From assembly GCF_000372465.1 (NCBI RefSeq), contig NZ_AQUZ01000012.1, forward strand, positions 355 through 64,354: a stretch of 64,000 bases of DNA, read 5' to 3'. Positions 56,728-64,000 of the stretch are shown here, piece by piece; position 1 is the first letter of the stretch; every line of letters begins with the position of its first letter. Origin of the DNA: Kribbella catacumbae DSM 19601 (GTDB lineage: Bacteria > Actinomycetota > Actinomycetes > Propionibacteriales > Kribbellaceae). The notes below the pieces were generated by a model, which saw only the letters and a program-made list of their open reading frames with translations, had not been told where the DNA came from and did not search any database. Position numbers and translations under genes: made by a program.

Positions 56728-58251
56728 ATGAAGAAGCTAGTTCTGGCAGTTGTGACCGCTGCCGCCGTGCTTGCCGCGGCACTGATCCCCTCCGGCCCGC
56801 CGGTGGAGGCTGCCACGGCCGGATTCGCCTCCGCCGTGTCAGCGATCAAGCAGCCTTCGTGGCAGACCAACTCCAGCGTGAACGCTCTCGCAGTCACCGG
56901 AAACATCGTGTACGCCGGTGGCCTGTTCACCCGGATCCGGCAGCCTGGCAAGCCGGCCGGCCAGGGTGAGACCGCCCGGACCTATATCGCCGCCTTCAAC
57001 CGCACCACCGGCGCGCCGCTCGCGTTCGCGCCGAAACTCAACGGCGCGGTCTGGGCCATCGCGACCAGCCCGGACGGCAAGTGGGTCGTGATCGGTGGCG
57101 ACTTCTCCACCGTGAACGGCATCCGGCGCAACCGCATCGCGATGTTCAGCGTCGCGACCGGCAAGCTGGTCCAGGCCTGGGACCCGTCGGTGGCCACCCG
57201 GGTCAAGGCGATCGCCATCTTCGGCAACAGCGTCTTCTTCGGTGGCTCGTTCGGCCGGGTCGACAACACGGTCCGCAACCGGCTCGCCGCGGTCCGGTTG
57301 ATCCAGGGTGACCTGCTGCCGTGGAACCCGAACGCCGACGACGAGGTCTACGCGATCGACCTGTCCGACAACGGCACCCGGGTGTTCGTCGGTGGTCCGT
57401 TCAAGAAGATCAACGGCAAGGACCACTACTCGCTGGCGATGACCAACAACACCACCGGGGCGGCGTTCTCGATGCCCGCCGCGGCGGCGATCCCGAAGCC
57501 GACGATCAGCTGCACGACGCGGGTCAAGACCATCGACACGCTCGGCAACAAGGTCTTCGTCGGCAACGGCGGCGACGGCAGCGGCTGCTACGACGGCGTA
57601 CTGGCCGCTGACGCCACCACCGGTCAGCTGCTCTGGCAGAACAAGTGCCTGGGCGCCACCGAGGCGGTCAAGGCGATCGGCAACTGGGTCTACAAGGGCT
57701 CGCACGCGCACAACTGCAGCTCGAGCGGCGCCTTCCCCGACGGCACCGGCACGCACTACCTGCTGGTGGAGAGCGGTATCGACGGCAAGATCGGGCCGTG
57801 GTTCCCGAACACCGACGCCAATCCGAACAGCAGCACGCAGGTCGGCCCGCTGGCGTTCGCGTCCGGAGGCAACGATCTGTGGGTGGGCGGCGACTTCCTG
57901 CACGTCAACGGCAAGGTCCAGCAGGGTCTGACCAGGTTCACCAATGCCGCGGGGGGCGCGGCGCCGGCGGCACCGAAGGCACCGACCCTGTCCAGCACGG
58001 TGGCCAACCAGGTGTCTGTCAGCTTCAAGGACAGCTACGACCTGGACAACCTGTCGCTGACCTACAACGTGTTCCGCGGCGCGACCAACATCAGCTCGCA
58101 GAAGCTCACCACGTACTACTGGCAGGCGCGCAAGACGGTGACGTTCGTTGACAAGGGCGTCAAGAGCGGCCAGACGGTCAGCTATCACATCGAGATCCAC
58201 GACGGGCGCAACATCATGAAGGGCCCGGCGCTCTCGGTGAAGGTCCGGTGA
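56728..58251 (+). CDS. secreted propeller-like/FN3-like protein without LamG, array copy 2
   Basis: The 507-residue protein has a signal peptide (MKKLVLAVVTAAAVLAAAL), the conserved start PSWQTNSSVNALAVTGNIVYAGG, the repeated region with VFVGNGGDGSGCYDGVLA and YKGSHAHNCS, and a final FN3-like domain (about residues 411-507). It lacks the LamG domain of copies 1 and 3. The ATG has AAGGA 6 nt upstream; TTG 56725 is adjacent. Cysteines in GDGSGC and NKC, and HNCS, are shared with the paralogues and could form disulfides outside the cell. Confidence 0.82.
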   Translation: MKKLVLAVVTAAAVLAAALIPSGPPVEAATAGFASAVSAIKQPSWQTNSSVNALAVTGNIVYAGGLFTRIRQPGKPAGQGETARTYIAAFNRTTGAPLAFAPKLNGAVWAIATSPDGKWVVIGGDFSTVNGIRRNRIAMFSVATGKLVQAWDPSVATRVKAIAIFGNSVFFGGSFGRVDNTVRNRLAAVRLIQGDLLPWNPNADDEVYAIDLSDNGTRVFVGGPFKKINGKDHYSLAMTNNTTGAAFSMPAAAAIPKPTISCTTRVKTIDTLGNKVFVGNGGDGSGCYDGVLAADATTGQLLWQNKCLGATEAVKAIGNWVYKGSHAHNCSSSGAFPDGTGTHYLLVESGIDGKIGPWFPNTDANPNSSTQVGPLAFASGGNDLWVGGDFLHVNGKVQQGLTRFTNAAGGAAPAAPKAPTLSSTVANQVSVSFKDSYDLDNLSLTYNVFRGATNISSQKLTTYYWQARKTVTFVDKGVKSGQTVSYHIEIHDGRNIMKGPALSVKVR

Positions 58252-58315
58252 GCCGGGCTATCTGACTTCGCGCCGCACCAGGCGGCGCTGGAGTACATCC
58301 TTGAGGGGGGATGTC

Positions 58316-60505
58316 GTGAAGAAGGTGGGGATATTCGCGCTGGGCGGTCTGCTGGTGGCAGCTTTGCTGTCACCAGCACCCGCACAGGGCATCGGTGCTT
58401 CGCTGTCGGCTCTGACGAGCCCGGTCTGGCAGACCAACGCCAGCGTGCAAGGACTCGCGGTGGCGAACGGGAAGGCGTACGTCGGGGGGCGTTTCACCAA
58501 GGTCCGGCCACCGGGGGCGGCTGCAGGCACGAGTGAGACCACGCGGACCTATCTGGCCGCGTTCGACCAGAGCACCGGGGCACTGGACGCCGGGTTCAAC
58601 CACACCCTGAACGGAATGGTCTGGGCCGTAGCGGCCTCGGCCGACGGCTCCCGGGTCTTCGTCGGGGGCGACTTCACCAACGTCGACGGCCAGACCCGCA
58701 ACCGGGTGGCCGCGTTCGACACCGCCACCGGCGCACTCGTCTCCAACTGGAAGCCGTCCGTGTCGTACCGGGTCAAGGCACTCGCCGTCTCCGGCGACGC
58801 GGTCTACCTGGGTGGCTCGTTCGGGCTGGTCAACAACGTTGCCCGGCCGCGGCTGGCTGCGGTCACGACAGGCACGGCCGCACTACTCCCCTGGGCTCCG
58901 CAGGCGGACAACGACGTCTACGCGATCGATGCGGCCGACGACGGCAGCAGGGTGTACGTCGGCGGCAACTTCTCGACGATGAACGGTACGGCGCGGTGGT
59001 CCGTGGCAAGCCTCGACCCGACCGACGGGTCGCTGCAGGCGTTCCCGGCGGCCAGTGCGGTCCCGAACCCGGCCCCGGGCTGCACGTCACGGGTCAAGGA
59101 CATCGACACCAGCGGCGACCGCGTGTACTTCGCCAACGCCGGTGACGGCGGTGGCTGCTTCGACGGCACCTGGGCAGCAGACGTTGCCTCTGGCGACTTG
59201 CTGTGGAAGAACAACTGCCTCGGCGCGACCGAGTCGGTCACTGTCGTGAACGGCTGGCTCTACAAGGGTTCGCACGCTCACGACTGCAGCTACTTGGGCG
59301 GCAACGGCTTCCCGCAGGGACCGGGCCGGTTCCTGCTGACCCAGAACCTCGACACCGGTGAGCTCGGGCCGTGGTTCCCCAACACCAACACCGGCTCCCC
59401 CACTGCGGTAGGTCCCTTGGCATCCGCGACAGGCGGCACGGACCTCTGGGTGGGCGGCGACTTCACCACGGTGAACGGCGCCGGGCAACAGGGCCTCGCC
59501 CGCTTCACCAACACCGGACCGGGCGCGGCACCGGCCAAACCCGCCAAGGTGACTCCGGTCAGCTACAAGGCCGGCCAGGTCAAGGTGAACTTCCAGACCG
59601 TCGTGGACAACGACGACATCACGCTGACCTACCGGGTACTGCGCAGCTTCAGCAACACCGTCGTCGCGACGTACACGGCAGACTCGCGGTTCTGGAACCG
59701 GCCGTGGCTGTCCTTCACCGACACCGGGCTGACTCCCGGCTCGTCGCAGGTCTACCGGGTCGAGGTGACTGACGGGAACAGCACACTGCGCGGTGACTAC
59801 TCCGTTGCGGTGACCGTGGCCAGTGTGGACGCGCCGTACGACCAGCAGGTGCTGGCAGACGGCCCCACGGCGTACTGGCGGTTGGGGGAGGCCACTGGGA
59901 CGGGCACTGCTACCGACTCGTCCAGCCAGAACAACACCGGCCCGTACTCCGGTGTCACGCTGGGCGTGCCCGGCGTACTGACCACTGGGGGCAACACCGC
60001 CGGTGACTTCGACGGTGCGAGCAGGATGATCGGGCAGACCTCGACCAGCCAGCCGCAGAACTTCAGCGTCGAGGCCTGGTACAAGACCACCTCGGGCGGC
60101 GGCGGCAAGATCGTTGGCTTCGGCAACAGCTCGAACGGGACGAGCAGCCAGTACGACCGGCACATCTACCTGCAGAACGACGGCACCGTGACGTTCGGCC
60201 TGTGGGACGGATCGGCCCGGACCATCAGCTCGGCACCGGGGACCAACGACGGCCAGTGGCACCACGTGGTCGGCACGTTCTCGCCGGGGTCGCAGAAGTT
60301 CTATCTGGACGGCGTCCTGCTGGGCACCCAGAACGTGACGGCCGCCGAGCCGTACACGGGCTACTGGCGGATCGGCGCCGACAACCTGGGCGGCTGGCCG
60401 AACGGGCCGTCCAACGCCGGGATCGACGGCACCCTCGACGAGGTCGCCGTTTACCCGGTCGCACTGGATGCAGGCCAGGTGCAGACGCATTTCGGCGCCA
60501 GATAA
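58316..60505 (+). CDS. secreted propeller-like/FN3-like/LamG protein, array copy 3
   Basis: The 729-residue protein is the closest to copy 1: signal peptide (about 1-26), WQTNASVQGLAVANGKAYVGGRF, NAGDGGGCFDGTWA, WLYKGSHAHDCS, the FN3-like part (about 405-500) and a LamG domain (about 505-729: YWRLGEATG, FSVEAWYKT, WHHVVGTFSPGSQKFYLDG). GTG 58316 with GAGGGGGG upstream is preferred to the TTG 58301 opening. The gap after copy 2 is only 64 bp, so copies 2-3 may be co-transcribed. Confidence 0.82.
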   Translation: MKKVGIFALGGLLVAALLSPAPAQGIGASLSALTSPVWQTNASVQGLAVANGKAYVGGRFTKVRPPGAAAGTSETTRTYLAAFDQSTGALDAGFNHTLNGMVWAVAASADGSRVFVGGDFTNVDGQTRNRVAAFDTATGALVSNWKPSVSYRVKALAVSGDAVYLGGSFGLVNNVARPRLAAVTTGTAALLPWAPQADNDVYAIDAADDGSRVYVGGNFSTMNGTARWSVASLDPTDGSLQAFPAASAVPNPAPGCTSRVKDIDTSGDRVYFANAGDGGGCFDGTWAADVASGDLLWKNNCLGATESVTVVNGWLYKGSHAHDCSYLGGNGFPQGPGRFLLTQNLDTGELGPWFPNTNTGSPTAVGPLASATGGTDLWVGGDFTTVNGAGQQGLARFTNTGPGAAPAKPAKVTPVSYKAGQVKVNFQTVVDNDDITLTYRVLRSFSNTVVATYTADSRFWNRPWLSFTDTGLTPGSSQVYRVEVTDGNSTLRGDYSVAVTVASVDAPYDQQVLADGPTAYWRLGEATGTGTATDSSSQNNTGPYSGVTLGVPGVLTTGGNTAGDFDGASRMIGQTSTSQPQNFSVEAWYKTTSGGGGKIVGFGNSSNGTSSQYDRHIYLQNDGTVTFGLWDGSARTISSAPGTNDGQWHHVVGTFSPGSQKFYLDGVLLGTQNVTAAEPYTGYWRIGADNLGGWPNGPSNAGIDGTLDEVAVYPVALDAGQVQTHFGAR

Positions 60506-60551
60506 CGGAAACAGGGCTATAACTGAAAACAGCGTTCCTAGGGGGGAACAA

Positions 60552-62054
60552 ATGAGAATACGAAGGATGACAGCTGCACTAGGGGTGGCCGGTCTCGCGC
60601 TTGCCGTCGTGCCCGCGCTCCCGGCGCCCGGCACGGGGGCCTCGCTGACGGCCGTGGCGAACTCGGCCTGGCAGACCGACGCGAGTGTGCTCGGTCTGGC
60701 GGTGACCAAGGGCAAAGCATTCGTCGGCGGCCGATTCACCAGGGTTCGCCCGCCGGGTGCCGCGCCCGGGACCAGCCTGACCGTCCGGACCTACCTGGCG
60801 GCCTTCAACCAGAGCACCGGCGCCCTCGACACCGGCTTCAACCACACGCTGAACAACGTGGTCTGGTCGATCGTCGCCTCGCCCGACGGCTCCAAGATCT
60901 ACATCGGTGGCGACTTCACCCGCGTCGACGGCCAGGTTCGCAACCGGATCGCCGCCTTCGACGCGACCACCGGAGCACTGCTGCCGAACATCAAGCCGAG
61001 CGTCTCCTACCGGGTCAAGACGCTCGCAGTCGGCGGCAACAGCCTGTACTTCGGCGGCTCGTTCGGCCTGGTCAACAACGTCGCCCGCAACCGCGCGGCG
61101 GCGATCAGTACGGTCGACGGCAGCCTGCTGCCATGGAACCCGAACGCCGATGCGGATGTCTACGCGATCGACGCGGCCGACGACAACTCCAAGGTCTACC
61201 TGGGCGGCACCTTCGCCAAGATCGGCGGCACCAGCCGCTGGGCCGTGGCGAGCGTGAACAACTCCACCGGCGCGTTGCTGCCGTTCGCGGCCGCATCCGC
61301 GGTCCCACTGCCGAACAGCCGGTGCACCTCACGGGTCAAGGACATCGAGACCAGCGGCGGCGTCGTGTACTTCGCCAACGCCGGCGACGGTGGCGGCTGC
61401 TTCGACGGCACCTGGGCGGCGAACATTGCCACCGGCAACCTGGTCTGGAAGAACAACTGCCTGGGCGCCACCGAGACGGTCACCATGGTGAACGGCTGGC
61501 TCTTCAAGGGTTCACACGCCCACAGCTGCCCGGGCGCCTTCCCTGACGGCACCGGAGCCCACTTCCTGCTGCTGCAGAACCCGGCCAACGGCAACCTCGG
61601 TCCCTGGTTCCCGAACACCAACGCAGGTCCGCCGACCGAGGTGGGCCCGCTCGTCTCAGCAACCGGCGGTGCCGACCTGTGGGTTGGTGGCGACTTCACC
61701 AAGGTCAGCGGTGCCAACCAGCAGGGCCTGACCCGCTTCACGAACCTGGGTGCTGGCGCTAAGCCGCTGGGGCCGGCGCTGCCGACACTGTCCAGTACTA
61801 CGACCGGCCAGGTGCGGGCGACCGTGCAGACCTCGCTGGACAACGACGACATCACCCTGACCTACCGGCTGCTCCGCGGCGGAACCAACACGGTAGTGGC
61901 CACCACTACGGCGAACTCGACCTTCTGGAGCCGCCCGACGGTGACACTGACCGACACCACTGCCCCGTCGGGGACATCGCAGCAGTACCGGATCGAGGTC
62001 TACGACGGGAACAACACAGTGCGAGGTGGATTCGCCACCGTCACTGTGCGCTGA
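60552..62054 (+). CDS. secreted propeller-like/FN3-like protein without LamG, array copy 4
   Basis: The 500-residue protein has a signal peptide (MRIRRMTAALGVAGLALAVV), SAWQTDASVLGLAVTKGKAFVGGRF, NAGDGGGCFDGTWA, LFKGSHAHSC and a terminal FN3-like domain (about 406-500); no LamG. The ATG at 60552 has AGGGGGG 7 nt upstream, replacing the frame opened at 60468. Copy 4 follows copy 3 after 46 bp. The stop overlaps the convergent flippase stop by 14 bp. The array thus alternates LamG-bearing and LamG-less copies. Confidence 0.82.
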   Translation: MRIRRMTAALGVAGLALAVVPALPAPGTGASLTAVANSAWQTDASVLGLAVTKGKAFVGGRFTRVRPPGAAPGTSLTVRTYLAAFNQSTGALDTGFNHTLNNVVWSIVASPDGSKIYIGGDFTRVDGQVRNRIAAFDATTGALLPNIKPSVSYRVKTLAVGGNSLYFGGSFGLVNNVARNRAAAISTVDGSLLPWNPNADADVYAIDAADDNSKVYLGGTFAKIGGTSRWAVASVNNSTGALLPFAAASAVPLPNSRCTSRVKDIETSGGVVYFANAGDGGGCFDGTWAANIATGNLVWKNNCLGATETVTMVNGWLFKGSHAHSCPGAFPDGTGAHFLLLQNPANGNLGPWFPNTNAGPPTEVGPLVSATGGADLWVGGDFTKVSGANQQGLTRFTNLGAGAKPLGPALPTLSSTTTGQVRATVQTSLDNDDITLTYRLLRGGTNTVVATTTANSTFWSRPTVTLTDTTAPSGTSQQYRIEVYDGNNTVRGGFATVTVR

Positions 62055-63291
62055 GTCGGTGGGCTGCGATGGCGCGATGGGCTTCGTGCCACCACAGCAG
62101 CAGAGTGCAGAACGAAGCGATGGCCAGGCCCCAAGCAGCACCCTTGGGGCCGGCCAGGAAGGCTCCTCCGACACCCGTGACGATCAGGATGATCGAGGAG
62201 ATCAAGCGGACCCGCAGTCCTCTGGTAGCGGCTGTGAGTGCGCGCAGGATGGCGAAGGCGCCCGCATTGGACGCTCCTAGCGCCTGCAGCAGGATGACGG
62301 GCACCAGCACGGTCCTGGCTTGAGCCCACACGCCAGGACCGAGCAGCTGCTCCCCCACGACCTCAGGGAGCAGTAGGAAGACAGCACCCCACGCGAGAGC
62401 GCCTGTGCCCACTCCTAGCGAGATCGCCAGGCCTACTAGCCACAAGCGCCGGTAGGAGTGCTTCAGGGCCCGCGCAGCCTCCGGTACTGCGATCATGCGA
62501 ATCCCCTGGTTCAGCACGTTCACAGGACCCAGCAGGACCTGCGCACCGCGGATACCGGCCGTGGCGGCCAACCCGGCGGCCACAGTGATCCCCACCATGT
62601 AGACCTGGATGGTGCCGCTCACGGCCAGCATCTCCCCGACGTACTTCGGAGTGAGGTCCCGGTGGCTGATCAGCCACTCCCGGATCAGCTGGCGACGCGG
62701 CATGACGCCTGCCTGGAACCGCCCCGCTACAGCGGCTATCACCGCACCTAGACCCCAGCCCAGCGTCAGCGAGAAGGCTGTGGCCGAGCCGGTCAGGTAG
62801 AGCCCGGCGAAGATCGCCCCCATCGCGATCAGCCAGATCAGATCGTTGAGGAAGGCTTTCTGCCCCTCGCCCACGACGAAGAAGGCCCAGCGCCAGGCGT
62901 CCTGCAGCAACAACCCCGGCAGGGTGACCGCGAAGGCGATCAGTACGCCCTTGGACGGTACGCCGGGGAACAACGCGATCGCGAGACCGACCACCATCCC
63001 CATCAGGCCTGCGAACAGCGCGGTCGCAGTACTGGCCCGGACGGCTCGCTCCCAGGCTGGGCTGCGGTCGCCGGAATGCCTTACGGACAAGGGTTCTGTG
63101 GCGACGGCCCGGGAGACGTTCAGGGCGATCGTGTAACCGCCGAAGGCGAGTGCGTAGATGCCGAAGTCCGCCACGCTGCTGCTGCGCGCGACGAACACGC
63201 CGACCGCCAGATTGCTCAGGCTGGACAGCGCTTGGTCGGCAAGCCCCCAGCCCGCCCGGCCGGCCGGACCTGCCAGCCTCGACAATTTCAA
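62041..63291 (-). CDS. Wzx-like flippase / polysaccharide biosynthesis membrane protein
   Basis: The product of about 416 residues has some 12 hydrophobic segments in the MOP (MATE/Wzx) arrangement: SNLAVGVFVARSSSVADFGIYALAFG, ATEPLSVRHSG, VGGAFLAGPKGAAWGLAIASFCTLLLWW. Wzx proteins move lipid-linked glycan units across the membrane. The start is uncertain: TTG 63291 or TTG 63285, just after the WecG-like stop, with weak ribosome sites; the frame to 63366 overlaps the upstream gene. It is downstream of the WecG/TagA-like gene in one leftward unit. Confidence 0.83.
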   Translation of the reverse strand: MKLSRLAGPAGRAGWGLADQALSSLSNLAVGVFVARSSSVADFGIYALAFGGYTIALNVSRAVATEPLSVRHSGDRSPAWERAVRASTATALFAGLMGMVVGLAIALFPGVPSKGVLIAFAVTLPGLLLQDAWRWAFFVVGEGQKAFLNDLIWLIAMGAIFAGLYLTGSATAFSLTLGWGLGAVIAAVAGRFQAGVMPRRQLIREWLISHRDLTPKYVGEMLAVSGTIQVYMVGITVAAGLAATAGIRGAQVLLGPVNVLNQGIRMIAVPEAARALKHSYRRLWLVGLAISLGVGTGALAWGAVFLLLPEVVGEQLLGPGVWAQARTVLVPVILLQALGASNAGAFAILRALTAATRGLRVRLISSIILIVTGVGGAFLAGPKGAAWGLAIASFCTLLLWWHEAHRAIAAHRLSAQ

Positions 63292-63301
63292 GACAGGATC
63301 T

Positions 63302-64000
63302 TCAAGCGACCGGCCTCGGCGGCTGACGAAGAATTCCCACCGCGAACCGCGGGATCCCCAGCACATAGCGACGCCAGAGCCGACGCGGTTCCTTGTAGAT
63401 CCGGTAGCTCCACTCGAGGCCGGACCGCTGCATCCACTTCGGCGCGCGGTCGACCCGGCCGGTGTGGAAGTCGAACGCCGCGCCGACGCCGATCAGGATC
63501 GCGGCATCGAGCCGGTCGCGGTGCCCGGCCATCCAGCGCTCCTGCTTCGGCGCGCCGAGGCCGACCCAGATGATGTCCGGGTTCGCCTCGTTCAGCCGGT
63601 CCACGATCTCGGCGTCCTCTGCCTCGGTCAGCGCCCGGTACGGCGGCGAGTAGACCCCCGCCACCTTCAGCCCCGGGTGCCTCGCGGTGAAGGTGTCGCG
63701 CAGCTTCTCGGCAACACCGTCGGCCCCGCCGTAGAAGTACTGCGTCCAGCCGCGCTCCTCGGCCTCCGCCATCACCCGCTCGACCAGGTCCGGGCCGCAG
63801 ACGCGGTCCATCTGCTCGAAGCCGGCCCTCTTACCCGCCCAGACCAGCGGCATCCCGTCCGGCAGCGTCATGCCGGACGTGTTGTACACCTCGGTGAGCT
63901 GGTCGTCGGCGCGAGCGTGCAGCAGTGCGTTCATGTCCGAGACGCAGACCAGGTGCCGCTCGCCGTCCTCGATCCAGCGGGCGAACGTGTCGACGGTGTG
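63302..64000 (-). CDS. WecG/TagA/CpsF-family glycosyltransferase, N-terminus beyond the window
   Basis: The reverse strand is open to the window edge, so the gene begins outside; about 232 residues are seen. The family signature GMPLVWAGKRAGFEQMDRVCGPDL, FYGGADGVAEKLRDTF, GVYSPPYRALTEAED, IIWVGLGAPKQERWM and GVGAAFDFHTGRVDRAPKWMQRSGLEW is complete. Such enzymes add N-acetylmannosamine(uronate) or similar to a lipid-linked sugar in teichoic-acid or capsule synthesis. The internal ATG 63934 is not the start, since conserved residues (TFARWIEDGERHLVCVSDMNALL) precede it. Confidence 0.92.
   Translation of the reverse strand, partial: HTVDTFARWIEDGERHLVCVSDMNALLHARADDQLTEVYNTSGMTLPDGMPLVWAGKRAGFEQMDRVCGPDLVERVMAEAEERGWTQYFYGGADGVAEKLRDTFTARHPGLKVAGVYSPPYRALTEAEDAEIVDRLNEANPDIIWVGLGAPKQERWMAGHRDRLDAAILIGVGAAFDFHTGRVDRAPKWMQRSGLEWSYRIYKEPRRLWRRYVLGIPRFAVGILRQPPRPVA

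Overview
The window is high-GC, gene-dense DNA from an actinobacterium. The signs are a 13E12-type DUF222/HNH protein, GTG and TTG starts, TANNNT minus-10 boxes (some placed for leaderless translation), FadR-, TetR- and LacI-type regulators, and a coxSLM-type molybdenum hydroxylase. A soil member of the Propionibacteriales such as Kribbella would fit, but that placement is inference.

Layout. 0-4.1 kb: a truncated DUF222 gene, a diacylglycerol-kinase-like enzyme, a serine hydrolase and an extended SDR. 4.1-23.7 kb: a dispersed catabolic regulon. Five near-identical palindromes (core TTGTCGACAA) sit at promoters of an operon for a 2-hydroxyacid dehydrogenase, an amidase and a DUF3830 protein; an EutA-like maleate-isomerase-family protein; a DoeA/EutD-like hydrolase followed by an aminotransferase and an M20 deacylase; a giant FAD/Fe-S oxidoreductase; a second EutA-like protein with a FadR-type GntR regulator; a semialdehyde dehydrogenase; a class III aminotransferase; and a ProP-like MFS transporter. 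Together they resemble a rearranged ectoine-type (Doe/Eut) pathway, with the GntR protein as the likely repressor. The regulon is interrupted by a TetR-VOC pair and by a YefM-YoeB toxin-antitoxin module lying inside inverted repeats beside a tRNA 3' fragment.

23.7-26.6 kb: a TetR regulator with its palindrome next to a decayed DHA2 efflux gene, then erpA and glycerate kinase. 26.6-34.9 kb: a complete form II cox operon with maturation genes (MobA-like, MoxR, VWA, XdhC, CoxS, CoxL, CoxM, CoxG). 34.9-36.1 kb: nadA.

36.1-64 kb: a surface-polysaccharide region. It holds two GT4 glycosyltransferases, two TagD-like nucleotidyltransferases around a CDP-alcohol phosphotransferase, a Wzy-like polymerase/ligase, a Wzz-like protein with a dead kinase domain, a Wzx-like flippase and a WecG/TagA transferase that runs off the end. 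Among these are three paralogous secreted beta-helix proteins on either side of a uronate catabolism module (UxaC, UxuB, KdgK, LacI), and four tandem paralogous secreted proteins (propeller-like region, FN3-like region, and LamG in alternate copies). The likely theme is synthesis, export and anchoring or remodelling of an acidic exopolysaccharide, with reuse of its uronic acids. The four-paralogue array and the palindrome-linked catabolic regulon are the most novel-looking parts.
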